Of a stretch of DNA of 64,000 nucleotides, positions 11,601 through 18,471 are shown piece by piece. The stretch is from an uncultured Bacteroidales bacterium (GTDB lineage: Bacteria > Bacteroidota > Bacteroidia > Bacteroidales > F082). The notes beneath the pieces were generated by a model. The model made no database searches and was not told where the DNA came from. It saw only the letters and a program-made list of their open reading frames with translations. The position numbers and the translations under genes were made by a program. Numbering within the stretch: position 1 is the stretch's first letter; each line of letters starts with the position of its first letter. The stretch is from NCBI GenBank assembly GCA_946185535.1, contig CAMHJX010000002.1, positions 62,001 to 126,000 on the forward strand. Reading direction: 5' to 3'.

Positions 11601-14600
11601 GTGCTGAGTTTACTTCAGGCACCCGTACCCTGACCACAATCCAGCGTTGTCAGAACTTGCTGCTTGACAATGTCAACATCAACATCACTGGTTTCAACGA
11701 CATCAACACAACCTACAACACCAACAAGTTGTATTCTGTGGTTAAGGTGGATGATACGTTGTATATGGCAAATGCCAGTGCTATCGCTATTGGTGATGGC
11801 CAGCCCGCCTATATGGACTCGATCCATTGCTTGCGTAGTGTGCATCTGAACGTGACTAATAGAACGATTTACGATGAGCTTGATGCTTTGGAGGATAATG
11901 ACCTCACTAATATACAGAATGATTCCGTCAAGCAAAATTACGGCAGGATTCCGAGCTGGGAATGGATTGCTGTCAACCCCAAAACTGGAAGCGATAATAC
12001 GGCACAAAATGCAAGACTGTATTACAGAACTTCTGCGTCAACAACACCTTTGAATTATACGCAGGAAAACGTCATCTTGTTCAACGACTTCTCGCAACTT
12101 TGGGTGCGTTATCATAAGGGCGTCCCAACCACCATGTATGGTGAGCTGCAAGGTTTCTTCAGAATGGACAGCGACTACGAACCTTACGGAACGGAGAGCT
12201 TTGCCTTTGCCCGCCCGAAGATTACCGGTGCTAACAACAACAACATCTTGTCAGGTAATGCTGAGAATCCTTATCTATACGCCAAGGACAATCTTGAGGA
12301 CGGCGGCTTCCTGAGCTACAAGGTTGACAATTTGGGTGGAGATTACGAGAACGGATATAACTTCTTCACCGAACCAGGTCTCATCGGTGGTTGGAACTAT
12401 CCCGTCGATGGTGACGACGGTGGTGAAGACTTCACCAAGACGAAGCAGTATCCTTATATCAATGTGTATCCGATTACGAGAGATGACCGCGACTTCTACC
12501 GTATGTGGGTCATTCCCAGAAGAAACGGTGCAGCCTGGTATGTGGATGGCCGTGGCGTTGGTGCTGAAACTGGTGGCTGGGGTAAAGACTTGAACCACCA
12601 GGATGGCTGGGGTCACTTCCCGGATAAGCCGAAACTGACGGTGAGCTTTAAAGCAGGTGCCGATGATGCACATAATGGTATCATTTTTGATAGAACAAGA
12701 ACTATCCCTAACCCTAATGGAGAAGGATATTTGTATGGACCATATAGAGTATTCGATCCTTCGAAGGATGTCATTTATGTGGTAGGACCTGTTTCGGCTC
12801 TGAAGGAAGAAGATCGCAGTGAGATTAACATTAATAGAGTTTGGGAAAATGAGTATACGCTTGATCCCGATAGTTTGTATCCGCTGCATAACTACAAGTT
12901 GAAGCTCTTCCGTTATCCTGGTGGACATAAGATGAGTAACGATTCAATTGATGGTTCTGTAACGACCACACTGCTGACCCAAGACATCCTTGGTGATGAT
13001 GATACATTTGAGGCTTACGATGGATTGCCAGCGGGCGTTACCTCAGGTCCTGGTGCCAACTACGATGCCATGATCGATGTGGATTCGATTTCGGATAAAC
13101 AAGGCAATATCACACTGAACAATGTCTTGGTCGATGGTCTGTATGGCCATACTCAGATTGATGATGGTTTCCATCAGATTCCGACCAGCTTTAATCAGGA
13201 TGCAGTGCACAAGCCGCTTGTTGTTATGGGTTCTGGAACTACGTTGACGTTGAAGAGCGTTGCTGAACCAGACGACCCGACGCAGGAAGGTACCGAACTA
13301 CAACGTGGTTACAACAACACCAAGGCTGCTTACTACTACGATCCTGATTATGATGATGACGCTGACGATAATCCTGACAATGTCTTTGCTACACGTCATG
13401 GCGGTGCAGTCTATGTGCATCGTTATGCCACGATGAACGCTGAAGGCAAGGTGACCGTGAAAGAAAACTTGCAGAATCTTGATCAAATTGTTTACGATGA
13501 GGATGGAGAAGAGAATGGAACGACACCTGTCAAGATTGAGAGCAACGTCTATCTGCCTACCTTTAAAAAGCACACTTACATCACCGGTCCGTTGGATCAA
13601 ATTTCACGAATCGGTATCACCAGCCCGATTAGAAATGCGGAGCCTCATTTCACGCAGAACACCATGTCACCCATCGCAGAAGCTACTAATGCCAACATTG
13701 CATACAATGCTTGGAATAACGAGAACTACTACGACGACTTGGCCCGCTTCTTCTATAGAGGCTATCAGGACGACTTCAAGACCACCTATTATGAACAAGA
13801 TGCGGCGAATTACTCGCCTGCGCTGGCTGATGCAGGAGACGATGAAACCATCGAAAAGACCCTCTATTTTGGCTGGACTTGGAACAATGTGGTGACGAGG
13901 AAGCCTCTTGACTTCAGCTATGACAGCATTGACTCGCCCGAAGACCTTGCCTGGCTGATTAGCGTGGTGAATGGTTTGAACGGCAGGGTGGCCAATGACC
14001 TTTCCTCCATCAATGTTATCGAAGAAAAGACCGACATTGACTTGGTGCAGTATGTGTGGCTCCCAGTTGGTGACCAAATAGCTGGAGTGAAGCCCTTCGG
14101 CAGCAAGTTCGACGGTCGTGGTCATATCATCACCAATTTGAGCATGGCATACTTCGGTATGGGCGACGGACGCTACAACCGAGTCAACTATGGCATGTTT
14201 GGTGCCGTTGACGGCGGCGTGGTTGACCGTACCTTCGTGTTGAGTGGATATATCGAACCTGTCAGCGACCTGAACCATAAAGGTGATGCCAATATAGGTA
14301 CCTTGGTGGGCATGTTGGGCACAGAAGGTGCTTCCAAACCCAAGAGTATGGTATCCAACAGCGAAGGTGGTGCCGACATTGTTTGCGCAGTGCGCGACGA
14401 TGCATTTAACGTTGGCAGTGTGATTGGTTCTATGGTGGAAGGCGAACTCCATTCCTCAATGGGTATGTCTGACATCAAGGCTGAGAAGTCGTACAATGAG
14501 GGCGGTTACATTGGAGGTCTGGTGGGACGTGCCGAACCGAATATCGACGGTAAAGTGGCCAATATCAACAACTCCTTCTCCAATCCGAAGTTGATGTTTG

Positions 14601-17086
14601 GTGTAGATAGTGATGTCAAGGCTGGTGGTTTGGTCGGATATAATGTGGCCACCATCAAGAACTGCTATTCTCGTCTGCAAGAGAAAGATAGCACTGATAA
14701 TCATGTTACTAATGCCAAATTCAAGCTCTTGGCATTTGAGACGAAGATGCCGATTATTTTGGGACATAGTTTCCAGTCACCCGTGTTCGAACAGGCTGGA
14801 TTTGACGCAGGTTTCGCGAGCTTGCTGACCAATTGTTACCATTACACAGACCCGATGTCCGCCGACCGTTACCGTTATATCTATAACGACAACAAGTTGC
14901 AAGTAATGGATGGCGGTAGTTGGAAGGATATTGCGGAAGACGAAACCTGCCTGCTGTTCAACAATCTGAACCAGTGGGTTGAGGAGAACAATGATGGTGA
15001 TGATCACAAGTATTCCTTGTGGGTCCGTCCGACTATCACGGGTATCAACGACGACTTCCCCATCTTGCATCTCTGCGATTGGAACGACCAAAGCATACAA
15101 GGCCTTGGCGACTTCCGTAGCATGGCTACTTGGCATGGAGGTCCTAAGTTGCAATATGCAGGTCCTGTGCGTGATTACAATGAGTTGAACTCTATGGTTG
15201 ACAGAATGACGACCAAAGACTATATGTATGTCTATGGTGATGTGACCGATGTGTTGACAGCTAGGGTTGATTCAGCAAATCTTTATCGTCCAGCCCAACT
15301 CAGCGTCTATGAGCATGCAGCTATCTTGCATCCTGGCACTTTGGCAGGCCATCCTGAGACTTACGTGGGTGTTACATTTGACAATTCATGTGCTCATGCA
15401 TACTCAACGCCAGGTCTCAACCATATTGAAGACAGTCTGTTCTTGCCTCGCGATTGGCACATGTTCTCTTCAACGCTCAGCAATGCACCATTAGGCTTCA
15501 ATTACGATGTAAATGGAGTGAACACAAACTTGTCTCAGTATTATACTGGCGGAGATAATGGTACATATTTCAACAATCCATGGCCATTTATAGATGGAGT
15601 AGCTGGTAGTAGTTATGGAGAGTTTACATGGCTCAATGACGCAGGATCGAATGATAAGAATCGTTACTGGATGAAGGGCTGGGAGAATAGCCAGAGCCAG
15701 AACTGCGCTGCACCTGAGTTTGATGAAAGCAAATGGGTGGATGGTTATTTCCCGAGCAGTGTGGCTGGCCAAAGCGAATTTGGCGATGGCTGCATTGAGG
15801 ATGAAGATGAGTATGGTCGTTTCCCCTATGGTATGGACATGTTCTGCTGGTATGAGCCCGAACCGCATTGGATCAACTTCAAGCGCAACGGCCCGAACCA
15901 CTGGCATAGTGATGAGATTAATCCTGATGTGCCGCATAACCAGCATGTTCATAAGCACCTTCCTTATACAGAGAAGAACGAGGATGACACAGAGGATATC
16001 TCCAACCAAAATGAGGACTATTTGAAGATTGGTAAAGGCTATATGTTCGCAATAGCAAAGAAAACCTACCTTCAGAGTCATGGTAATTTGAACGCTGAAG
16101 AAAAGTATCGTGCTGTCACCAGACTAGGAAGGGATTTCCCAGGTTGGAATCTTGTGGGCAACCCATACCATGCATACCTCGATTTTGAACAGTTCTTGAC
16201 CAAGAATGGATCTGTCGAACCGTACTATGTCATTTATGATGCTGATGGCTATAAAGGTGGTCCTAAGAGTGCATACCTCTACTATCCAAATTCCGGTTCG
16301 GAGGGTGGCGAGTATGCAGATCAGTACTTGCATCCTCATCAGGGTTTCTTTATTAAGACGAATAATGGAAATATTCCGTTGACTTTCGATGAAAGTATGT
16401 CTGTGACCCGTTCTGATGCGTCTGATATAGCTTACCGTAGTCGGAGTTACAACTATCCTTTGGTGAACCTTTATTTGAGTAGCGAGAGGGGATGCTCGGA
16501 TGTGACGGTCATAGAGTTCCACAGACCTTCATGGGGAGGTGCAAAGAAGCAGAAGGGGTTGCGTCAAGGCAACGGTCTGTTCTATGCCTATCATGAGAAC
16601 GAACCCTATGCTGCATTGTTTGCCAAGGAAGGAACAGATAAAGTTCCGTTAAAGTTTGAAGCGAAGGAAGACGATGTGTTCACCATGAGATGGAACACGG
16701 CTAACGGATACTTCAGCAGCCTCTATCTGATAGACAACCTGACAGGTGCCCGCTATGATATGCTTGCGAACGACAGCTACGTGTTTGAGGGCCACAAGGA
16801 TGATTACTATTCTCGTTTTTACATCACATTCGACTGCCTTGATGTGGAAGAGTATGAAGAAGACGAGGTAGAGAAGACGTTTGCCTTCTTTGATGGCTCG
16901 CAATGGGTTGTGACAGGCGAAGGTTCGTTGGAGTTGATCGACCTTCAAGGCCGCATCTTGTGGCAAGAAAGAGTCTCAGGCGGACAGAGCCGAGTAAGTA
17001 TTCCCGATGTTGCGAAGAGCCTTTACCTATTGCGATTGGTAAACTCCTCGGAAGGGACAAAGGTTCAAAAGATAGTCATAGATTAG
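2684..17086 (+). CDS. Giant T9SS-type surface protein with V(F/Y)GGG repeat solenoid (4800 aa)
   Basis: Signal peptide at residues 1-29 (ends SVWGQ). Three FN3-like modules follow at about 30-330, each with a TxRG(I/V)CW and a TTYY(V/M)RA signature. Then come a CUB-like domain (about 345-467) and two chitobiase-C-terminal-like segments (about 567-615 and 685-740). A Gly-rich region at about 1360-2730 holds some 35 motifs of the type GSVFGGG or GNVYGGG, each followed by TxVxIxGGxIG; this reads as a beta-solenoid. A fourth FN3-like module lies at 2765-2858 and GLUG-like repeats at about 3805-4000 (GGLVGR, GGLVGY). The last 65 residues (ELIDLQGRILWQERVSGG ... LYLLRLV) resemble a T9SS type A sorting domain, though without the usual YPNP. 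I infer a secreted, surface-attached adhesin. The intact 14.4-kb frame argues for selection. The binding target is unknown. Confidence 0.85.
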   Translation: MNCKKLRKTGAVFALLLLLMSFADSVWGQTVSLVGVDNITTNSMRVQVSATGTNLREFGFVYSRTIDAPTINNYGGNNNGGRVSLGNAQGTYDGVMRNLIPNTTYYVRAYAITNGWNSQTLYDGSAAGVPYTTLPEVTTVEVTDITSFNAVGEGSLTNNNGNAPITARGICWSSTNSSPIINGPGCSHAASNTEDNPYSVEMTNLQPNTTYYMRAYAQNSGGAGYGAVVTFTTPAAPPVVTTVGAIHVTSVNAVGLGRVTNDCGSPVTRRGVCWSTTNTTPTIDGSGCSFGTSGTGIGNYSVDMNNLQPNTTYYVRAFAENGVGIAYGEVKTLYTTVHMQNGTIVVDDEFIFTDSEADDGWYNHNEDYTLVFIPESTSNGVKIEFESLLINNDFLYFYDGDISDNNLIGVFTCNEYHAYQHNGDSQISVFGLNGNIFTVTSHNYMTVRFVSDHQWKDAGWVAHVSQVPFTLQPPAVAKLACTDDIFELLPTSKGKYSTTLKYAIAYGGENPGEPNTEYSVGTPININGSYPVKIRVKTEVVETEGADPISSSSRLFIFGDESLVGHPVAPTITPPASGTSSVTLSVVRPADLNDTWKILYTLDSTDPTDPTNTNVYTIDATSEDTLTHNVTTSGTVALYDFCEVIAVVQGTTCPDIYSDATSYIYDDTHTIYLVRPTISFAGNGSTATTTITPPTEGCIIYYTVNGGPIQIYASPAIDGNPAIAPTPFTVNANDRVEAWVDKPGPNYVESGHAVSTYLPGNDDPGSGSGLYGEVVYLDDREPHSWSYYSDGDQPVHSLHPADVKITYFGNGTGTVSTTNGPAPDTVSWTADATGVQVGPGAAGNQFVYYKTLESGGYEVDNGVYINLVPDYEGTSHDYPYSLIPNPFSVRPMYTSVTTTRNIYIEYRQYYAPGTLTVSYIDINGNLQTFTQNTFYPRPDPTTLTVQTGSTVSFSLSRTGDWNPPQGEGPAYVGCDVKYDNQDGELIWTGTSTGQTVTGDVTVQEGGPGGGPTITNTDFRGFYAWRVKRLKGVTIRDAYGTTYGENSIIDAETRLLFHTENEYDNEVDFEALWAKAYVVENGNTASGLNANVSYERNFVVGATTINGALNVPVTYSSYYPDGTVATNGYVNMVGNFICNNDTKFEYMNLRLVNNDGQGSEAIEIAANNHYLCLGRGINNAANNTINRVEGIPAQNQTDLRYTLRIESGKINRLTFVRDNDNRQTISGRYLVTGITGCDYDRAQNDNDNLIIACNPNITSNYEDENNRLFLSYGMDFTGRSNYDRQTFDLVVKSGTYQQPYWDNGGNGMHSRTYYVGQNNAGATISGFRYITVEGGELGSMNGGRGTNSGSNTSISNVVSSIRVKGGTFHGSVFGGAADNTTYGSRRIVITDGEILGWIAGGCNGSGGSTETGQANTNGDSYVYVGGNAMVGGDNVITVNTTPGGNVFGAGRGKVIADGPGPNNVQARFNQTAYVNTSNVVVADDAYVSNNVYGGGYHGYVTDSTNVYIVGGRVGNSVFGGAYMHYYDDGYNRTIPATRVHIKNGHVMGNVYGGSDSLGYVGQRDARVEMIGGIVGDTLNNLVNGSVFGGGNGIETAVQSNTFVTIDGGMIVNNVYGGGNMGAVWQKATVTIKNGKVGDEHSQTNPRKGNVYGGGRGEPWRGEVSYVNEAEVNIDGAYIMGSVFGGGENGHVRTNTVVNVDKGQVGGYEDDAVHNCNNPYHGSVFGGGSGLELYSNNGQNVYHNQAGWVMGNSTVNIVDGAHVMRNVYGGSNVASVGQVEMNGNTPVTDGAGYFNPVPNTGLATVNISGGIIGTDGESSTLVYEGHPTMVSNGMVFGSSYGYAVIGQKDFAHVNSTHVMIAAGADIRGSVFGGGEDGIVLDSTFVEIIDGTIGMPITGEESELDAYGASVVGPIYKGNVYGGGRGLDLHNDTISTVAGFVKSNTHVVMTGGLVRHNVYGGGSLANVGFRNDPATGRAIVLVRGGQVGATGINNGNVFGSGRGMPATPGDDELMKYARLAFTNNTFVTIDGVGKVKNAVFGGGENGHVFNKTKVNIDGNAAIGSDNINPYSGTMFGDVYGGGRGVDKNSDGDFSRTAGKVYVQTEVNVNNGTIYHAVYGGGAMASVGQIETSDGTPTGTPYYYSYDDATQTNDPETGYLKLKPTTTIENNGFTVVNINNGTIGSDGPNGDGNGNVFGSAKGWAGSQFKHLAYTGNTDVNIIGGHIMGSAFGGGENGHVLGSTDIEVSGGEIGLTGSHSTLMGNVFGGGCGTDKDENGKNSLTAGWVKFNTNTLVRGGSVYRNVYGGGNLASVGYAENHNAEFSGRANVLIKENAVIGIDGNENGHVFGSGYGRAATESGADTIYAQMAFVKNTFVTIQDDAAVKGSVFGSGENGHVRQNTHVFVEGGEIGTDGTTGYEGNVYGGGRGKDLNANNDYSRTSGRTYGNTFVDISGGKVNGSVFGGGRMATVGTYPAQDTIPADPDFNNGGETGRATVYIHGGVTIGNENTALRGGNVYGGAKGLVGTKYAHLAYLKNTEVIINETATINGSVFGGGENGHVSENTKVAIYNGTIGFAGGNEYKGNVFGGGRGIDRDANGNQTVTAGIVKGSTRVFFEGGTAYGSVFGGGNASLVSLEKVVNINGGDVMKNVFGGCKQVVGDTKVRLHPGTKTVNMRGGHVHGSVFGCSNNSIDGNFEEGHEKDWTAFVNISGGTIDGNVHGLGYAGEVIGSSEVNVGVNAIAEKVNGEWSDLSKRNVDNIYFDDRAYLPTVLTTGLFDVTSTSAEVDGYVSAIANSNVTERGICWGTSPEPTTKVQATTEGDGRGYYTLDLTGLTPGTTYYVRAYAINGKGTTYGAEISFTTDAEEPNYATAEIDRDEHEGKIEIENAVSIGNSVYAGSSYFGTQGNNVNDWTHYDATGYTNIYIDGTSYNTLENSGNFMNIGGGVFGSGTHCEAGLSGHNVLMREYGHRNTNNTDHGAEFTSGTRTLTTIQRCQNLLLDNVNINITGFNDINTTYNTNKLYSVVKVDDTLYMANASAIAIGDGQPAYMDSIHCLRSVHLNVTNRTIYDELDALEDNDLTNIQNDSVKQNYGRIPSWEWIAVNPKTGSDNTAQNARLYYRTSASTTPLNYTQENVILFNDFSQLWVRYHKGVPTTMYGELQGFFRMDSDYEPYGTESFAFARPKITGANNNNILSGNAENPYLYAKDNLEDGGFLSYKVDNLGGDYENGYNFFTEPGLIGGWNYPVDGDDGGEDFTKTKQYPYINVYPITRDDRDFYRMWVIPRRNGAAWYVDGRGVGAETGGWGKDLNHQDGWGHFPDKPKLTVSFKAGADDAHNGIIFDRTRTIPNPNGEGYLYGPYRVFDPSKDVIYVVGPVSALKEEDRSEININRVWENEYTLDPDSLYPLHNYKLKLFRYPGGHKMSNDSIDGSVTTTLLTQDILGDDDTFEAYDGLPAGVTSGPGANYDAMIDVDSISDKQGNITLNNVLVDGLYGHTQIDDGFHQIPTSFNQDAVHKPLVVMGSGTTLTLKSVAEPDDPTQEGTELQRGYNNTKAAYYYDPDYDDDADDNPDNVFATRHGGAVYVHRYATMNAEGKVTVKENLQNLDQIVYDEDGEENGTTPVKIESNVYLPTFKKHTYITGPLDQISRIGITSPIRNAEPHFTQNTMSPIAEATNANIAYNAWNNENYYDDLARFFYRGYQDDFKTTYYEQDAANYSPALADAGDDETIEKTLYFGWTWNNVVTRKPLDFSYDSIDSPEDLAWLISVVNGLNGRVANDLSSINVIEEKTDIDLVQYVWLPVGDQIAGVKPFGSKFDGRGHIITNLSMAYFGMGDGRYNRVNYGMFGAVDGGVVDRTFVLSGYIEPVSDLNHKGDANIGTLVGMLGTEGASKPKSMVSNSEGGADIVCAVRDDAFNVGSVIGSMVEGELHSSMGMSDIKAEKSYNEGGYIGGLVGRAEPNIDGKVANINNSFSNPKLMFGVDSDVKAGGLVGYNVATIKNCYSRLQEKDSTDNHVTNAKFKLLAFETKMPIILGHSFQSPVFEQAGFDAGFASLLTNCYHYTDPMSADRYRYIYNDNKLQVMDGGSWKDIAEDETCLLFNNLNQWVEENNDGDDHKYSLWVRPTITGINDDFPILHLCDWNDQSIQGLGDFRSMATWHGGPKLQYAGPVRDYNELNSMVDRMTTKDYMYVYGDVTDVLTARVDSANLYRPAQLSVYEHAAILHPGTLAGHPETYVGVTFDNSCAHAYSTPGLNHIEDSLFLPRDWHMFSSTLSNAPLGFNYDVNGVNTNLSQYYTGGDNGTYFNNPWPFIDGVAGSSYGEFTWLNDAGSNDKNRYWMKGWENSQSQNCAAPEFDESKWVDGYFPSSVAGQSEFGDGCIEDEDEYGRFPYGMDMFCWYEPEPHWINFKRNGPNHWHSDEINPDVPHNQHVHKHLPYTEKNEDDTEDISNQNEDYLKIGKGYMFAIAKKTYLQSHGNLNAEEKYRAVTRLGRDFPGWNLVGNPYHAYLDFEQFLTKNGSVEPYYVIYDADGYKGGPKSAYLYYPNSGSEGGEYADQYLHPHQGFFIKTNNGNIPLTFDESMSVTRSDASDIAYRSRSYNYPLVNLYLSSERGCSDVTVIEFHRPSWGGAKKQKGLRQGNGLFYAYHENEPYAALFAKEGTDKVPLKFEAKEDDVFTMRWNTANGYFSSLYLIDNLTGARYDMLANDSYVFEGHKDDYYSRFYITFDCLDVEEYEEDEVEKTFAFFDGSQWVVTGEGSLELIDLQGRILWQERVSGGQSRVSIPDVAKSLYLLRLVNSSEGTKVQKIVID
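6740..10880 (+). repeat. Coding V(F/Y)GGG repeat array with a four-module super-repeat
   Basis: In the giant gene the motifs recur in a fixed order: an ENGHV module (GSVFGGGENGHV), a GRGxD module (GNVYGGGRGLDL, GNVFGGGRGIDR), a MASV/LASV module (RNVYGGGNLASV, HAVYGGGAMASV) and a GSGRG/GSAKG module (GNVFGSGRGMPA, GNVFGSAKGWAG). ENGHV or EDGIV starts recur near 7740, 8290, 8800, 9365, 9840 and 10330, a period of about 475-570 bases (160-190 residues). Repeats before 7700 and after 10500 are more divergent, the usual pattern when the centre of an array is homogenised by recombination. Confidence 0.8.
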
Positions 17087-17110
17087 TCATGTCATAGAAT
17101 ATAGAAAGGA

Positions 17111-17443
17111 ATGAATAATAATATGAAAAACTTATCGAGAAACAACGGGAAACGTGCCTTTGGCGGTATCAGGACAGCTTCTTTTGTATTATTGTCTATG
17201 TTGACGCTTTGGTCGGGTTCGATGCGCGCTCAAGTGTTCCTTATGGAAGATGATAATGGAGCGAACATTAGGTTGAAAGAGTCGGAGAGTTTTATTCCGG
17301 TTCCGTATCAGGGTACGAGTCTTGACGAGTATTTGTATGCCCCCTTGGGCGAAGGCTGGCTATTGTTGGCAGGCTTAGGTGGCGCGTACTTGTTGAGGAA
17401 AAAAAGTAAGAAGGAAAAATCAGAAGATTCAAAGGAGGATTGA
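17111..17443 (+). CDS. Small exported protein with PLGxG C-terminal membrane anchor
   Basis: A 110-residue protein starting 24 bases after the giant gene stops, so probably co-transcribed with it. A hydrophobic export signal lies at about residues 24-42 (SFVLLSMLTLWSG, then MRAQ). A short polar middle (about 43-77) contains EDDNGANIRLKE. The tail is PLGEGWLLLAGLGGAYLLRK followed by KSKKEKSEDSKED. The tail is a proline-led hydrophobic helix and a basic stretch, the layout of PEP-CTERM-like or sortase-like sorting anchors; PLGxG tails of this kind recur in Bacteroidales proteins, in my recollection. It could be a co-expressed anchor or accessory of the giant protein, or a processed peptide. No enzyme motif is visible. 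Confidence 0.7.
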   Translation: MNNNMKNLSRNNGKRAFGGIRTASFVLLSMLTLWSGSMRAQVFLMEDDNGANIRLKESESFIPVPYQGTSLDEYLYAPLGEGWLLLAGLGGAYLLRKKSKKEKSEDSKED

Positions 17444-17700
17444 GCTGATAGGAAAAAGTGATTAAAGGGTCTTTGACCTTCTTGCGAATACTTCGCATCG
17501 GTCAGAAGGATGCTAAAGTGTCGGTTTACCTGGAGGACTACCGATATGTTTTAGCCGACTAAATGCCAAGATAGATCATCATTGACGGTTTTTCTGGCAC
17601 GAATAAAAGACTTGGCAACCTTCTGGCGGGTGGCGTACGTCAGACAAAAGAAATGATTCCGACCGCTCGTCAGCTCATGACAAGCGCGCGAAAAAACAGG
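17444..17700. other. Structured non-coding trailer, function unknown
   Basis: No convincing gene. There are several potential hairpins on the plus strand: TGCGAA-TAC-TTCGCA, itself enclosed by TGACC/GGTCA (about 17472-17503); TCGGT/ACCGA just after it; and a long-range TGCCAAG/CTTGGCA pair (about 17562-17618). The stretch ends directly at the strong terminator at 17701. A 34-codon GTG frame (ending YLEDYRYVLAD) crosses it but lacks further support. No TAnnTTTG box precedes the stretch, so it is more likely a 3' trailer of the preceding transcript or a decayed gene than an independent RNA. Confidence 0.35.
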
Positions 17701-17735
17701 AGGGTGTGCCAAAATAAGGCACACCCTCTGTTTTT
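17701..17735 (+). terminator. Strong rho-independent terminator
   Basis: AGGGTGTGCC (17701-17710) and GGCACACCCT (17718-17727) form a perfect 10-bp stem with a 7-base AAAATAA loop, followed by CTGTTTTT. It probably ends the transcript of the giant protein and its small neighbour. Upstream A-runs could let it also serve the minus-strand toxin-antitoxin pair. Confidence 0.85.
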
Positions 17736-17822
17736 AAAGTATCACATATTTCTAGAATTGCCGTATGATAAAGTTGATAACTTCGATTTCGCTAAATGAG
17801 GTCTCGCAGTGACACGAGGCAC

Positions 17823-18095
17823 TTATTTGTCCTCGTAATGCCCGTAACTTCTGAGCACAAGGACAAGGACATCTTCTTCAAAAATACGATAGACGAGGCG
17901 GTGTTTCTTTGTGATCTCGCGGCTCCATCGGCCTTTGGGCTTGCCTTTTAGCGGCTCCGGATGTCCTAAGCCTGTCTTGGGATGTTCTTTCAGTTCGCCG
18001 ATAAACTGCACTGCCTTGGCATAGACTTTAGGCTCACTTTTTTCCAATCTTGCCAGTCCTTCGAGGGCTTCGGTGGTGAAATCAATGTTATACAT
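17823..18095 (-). CDS. Txe/YoeB-family mRNA interferase toxin
   Basis: A 90-residue protein of the usual YoeB length. It carries the family C-terminal signature: GHPEPLKGKPKGRWSREI, then HRLVYRI and a final RSYGHYEDK in which the His and Tyr near the end are the expected catalytic residues. YoeB toxins cleave mRNA in the ribosomal A site and are neutralised by a YefM- or RelB-like partner. The ATG shares one base with the stop of the upstream antitoxin (TGATG), so translation is coupled. Located between the giant surface gene and tsaD, in a stretch that also contains a gene relic. Confidence 0.9.
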   Translation of the reverse strand: MYNIDFTTEALEGLARLEKSEPKVYAKAVQFIGELKEHPKTGLGHPEPLKGKPKGRWSREITKKHRLVYRIFEEDVLVLVLRSYGHYEDK

Positions 18096-18349
18096 CAGTA
18101 TCCGCTCCTCCTAAGCATCTCTGATACCGACTCGTTTGGTAACAAGCGGACGCATTGTCCCTGCTTGTACTCCTCCTCCCCACGGTCAAGGCTGGCCATG
18201 AATTCTTCTTTCGACACCAGACTCTCATCTTCTTTGGTGGCGGCCAATTTTTTGGCGTATTTCAAGAGTTTCATCATCAGTCCTTCATCGTCGGCAATTT
18301 CGCTCATTGTGCGAAATAATTCCGCATTTATTTGTACCACTGTCATCAT
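18095..18349 (-). CDS. Antitoxin of the YoeB-type toxin
   Basis: An 84-residue acidic protein directly upstream of the toxin and overlapping it by one base. The N-terminus (TVVQINAELFRTMSEIADDE) looks like the start of a small dimerising DNA-binding or helical domain, and the segment LVSKEEFMASLDRGEEEYKQ resembles the toxin-binding tail common in Bacteroidetes RelE/YoeB antitoxins. Two adjacent Met codons are possible starts; the first is kept. A -7 box (TATTTTTG on the minus strand, 18379-18372) lies 22 bases upstream. Autoregulation of the pair is expected from the family, not shown here. Confidence 0.8.
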   Translation of the reverse strand: MMTVVQINAELFRTMSEIADDEGLMMKLLKYAKKLAATKEDESLVSKEEFMASLDRGEEEYKQGQCVRLLPNESVSEMLRRSGY

Positions 18350-18371
18350 CTTATCTGTTTTATTTTGACTG

Positions 18372-18379
18372 CAAAAATA
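18372..18379 (-). promoter_or_regulatory. -7 box of the YoeB-type toxin-antitoxin operon
   Basis: CAAAAATA on the plus strand is TATTTTTG on the minus strand, matching TAnnTTTG, 22 bases upstream of the antitoxin start. No clear -33 box. Confidence 0.5.
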
Positions 18380-18471
18380 ACAAAATCCTTCTATATAGCC
18401 ATTGTTCTTATCAAAATCCTAAAGATTTCATTCCAAATTACTTGCATAATCCAAGTTTTTGTTGCTCACCC

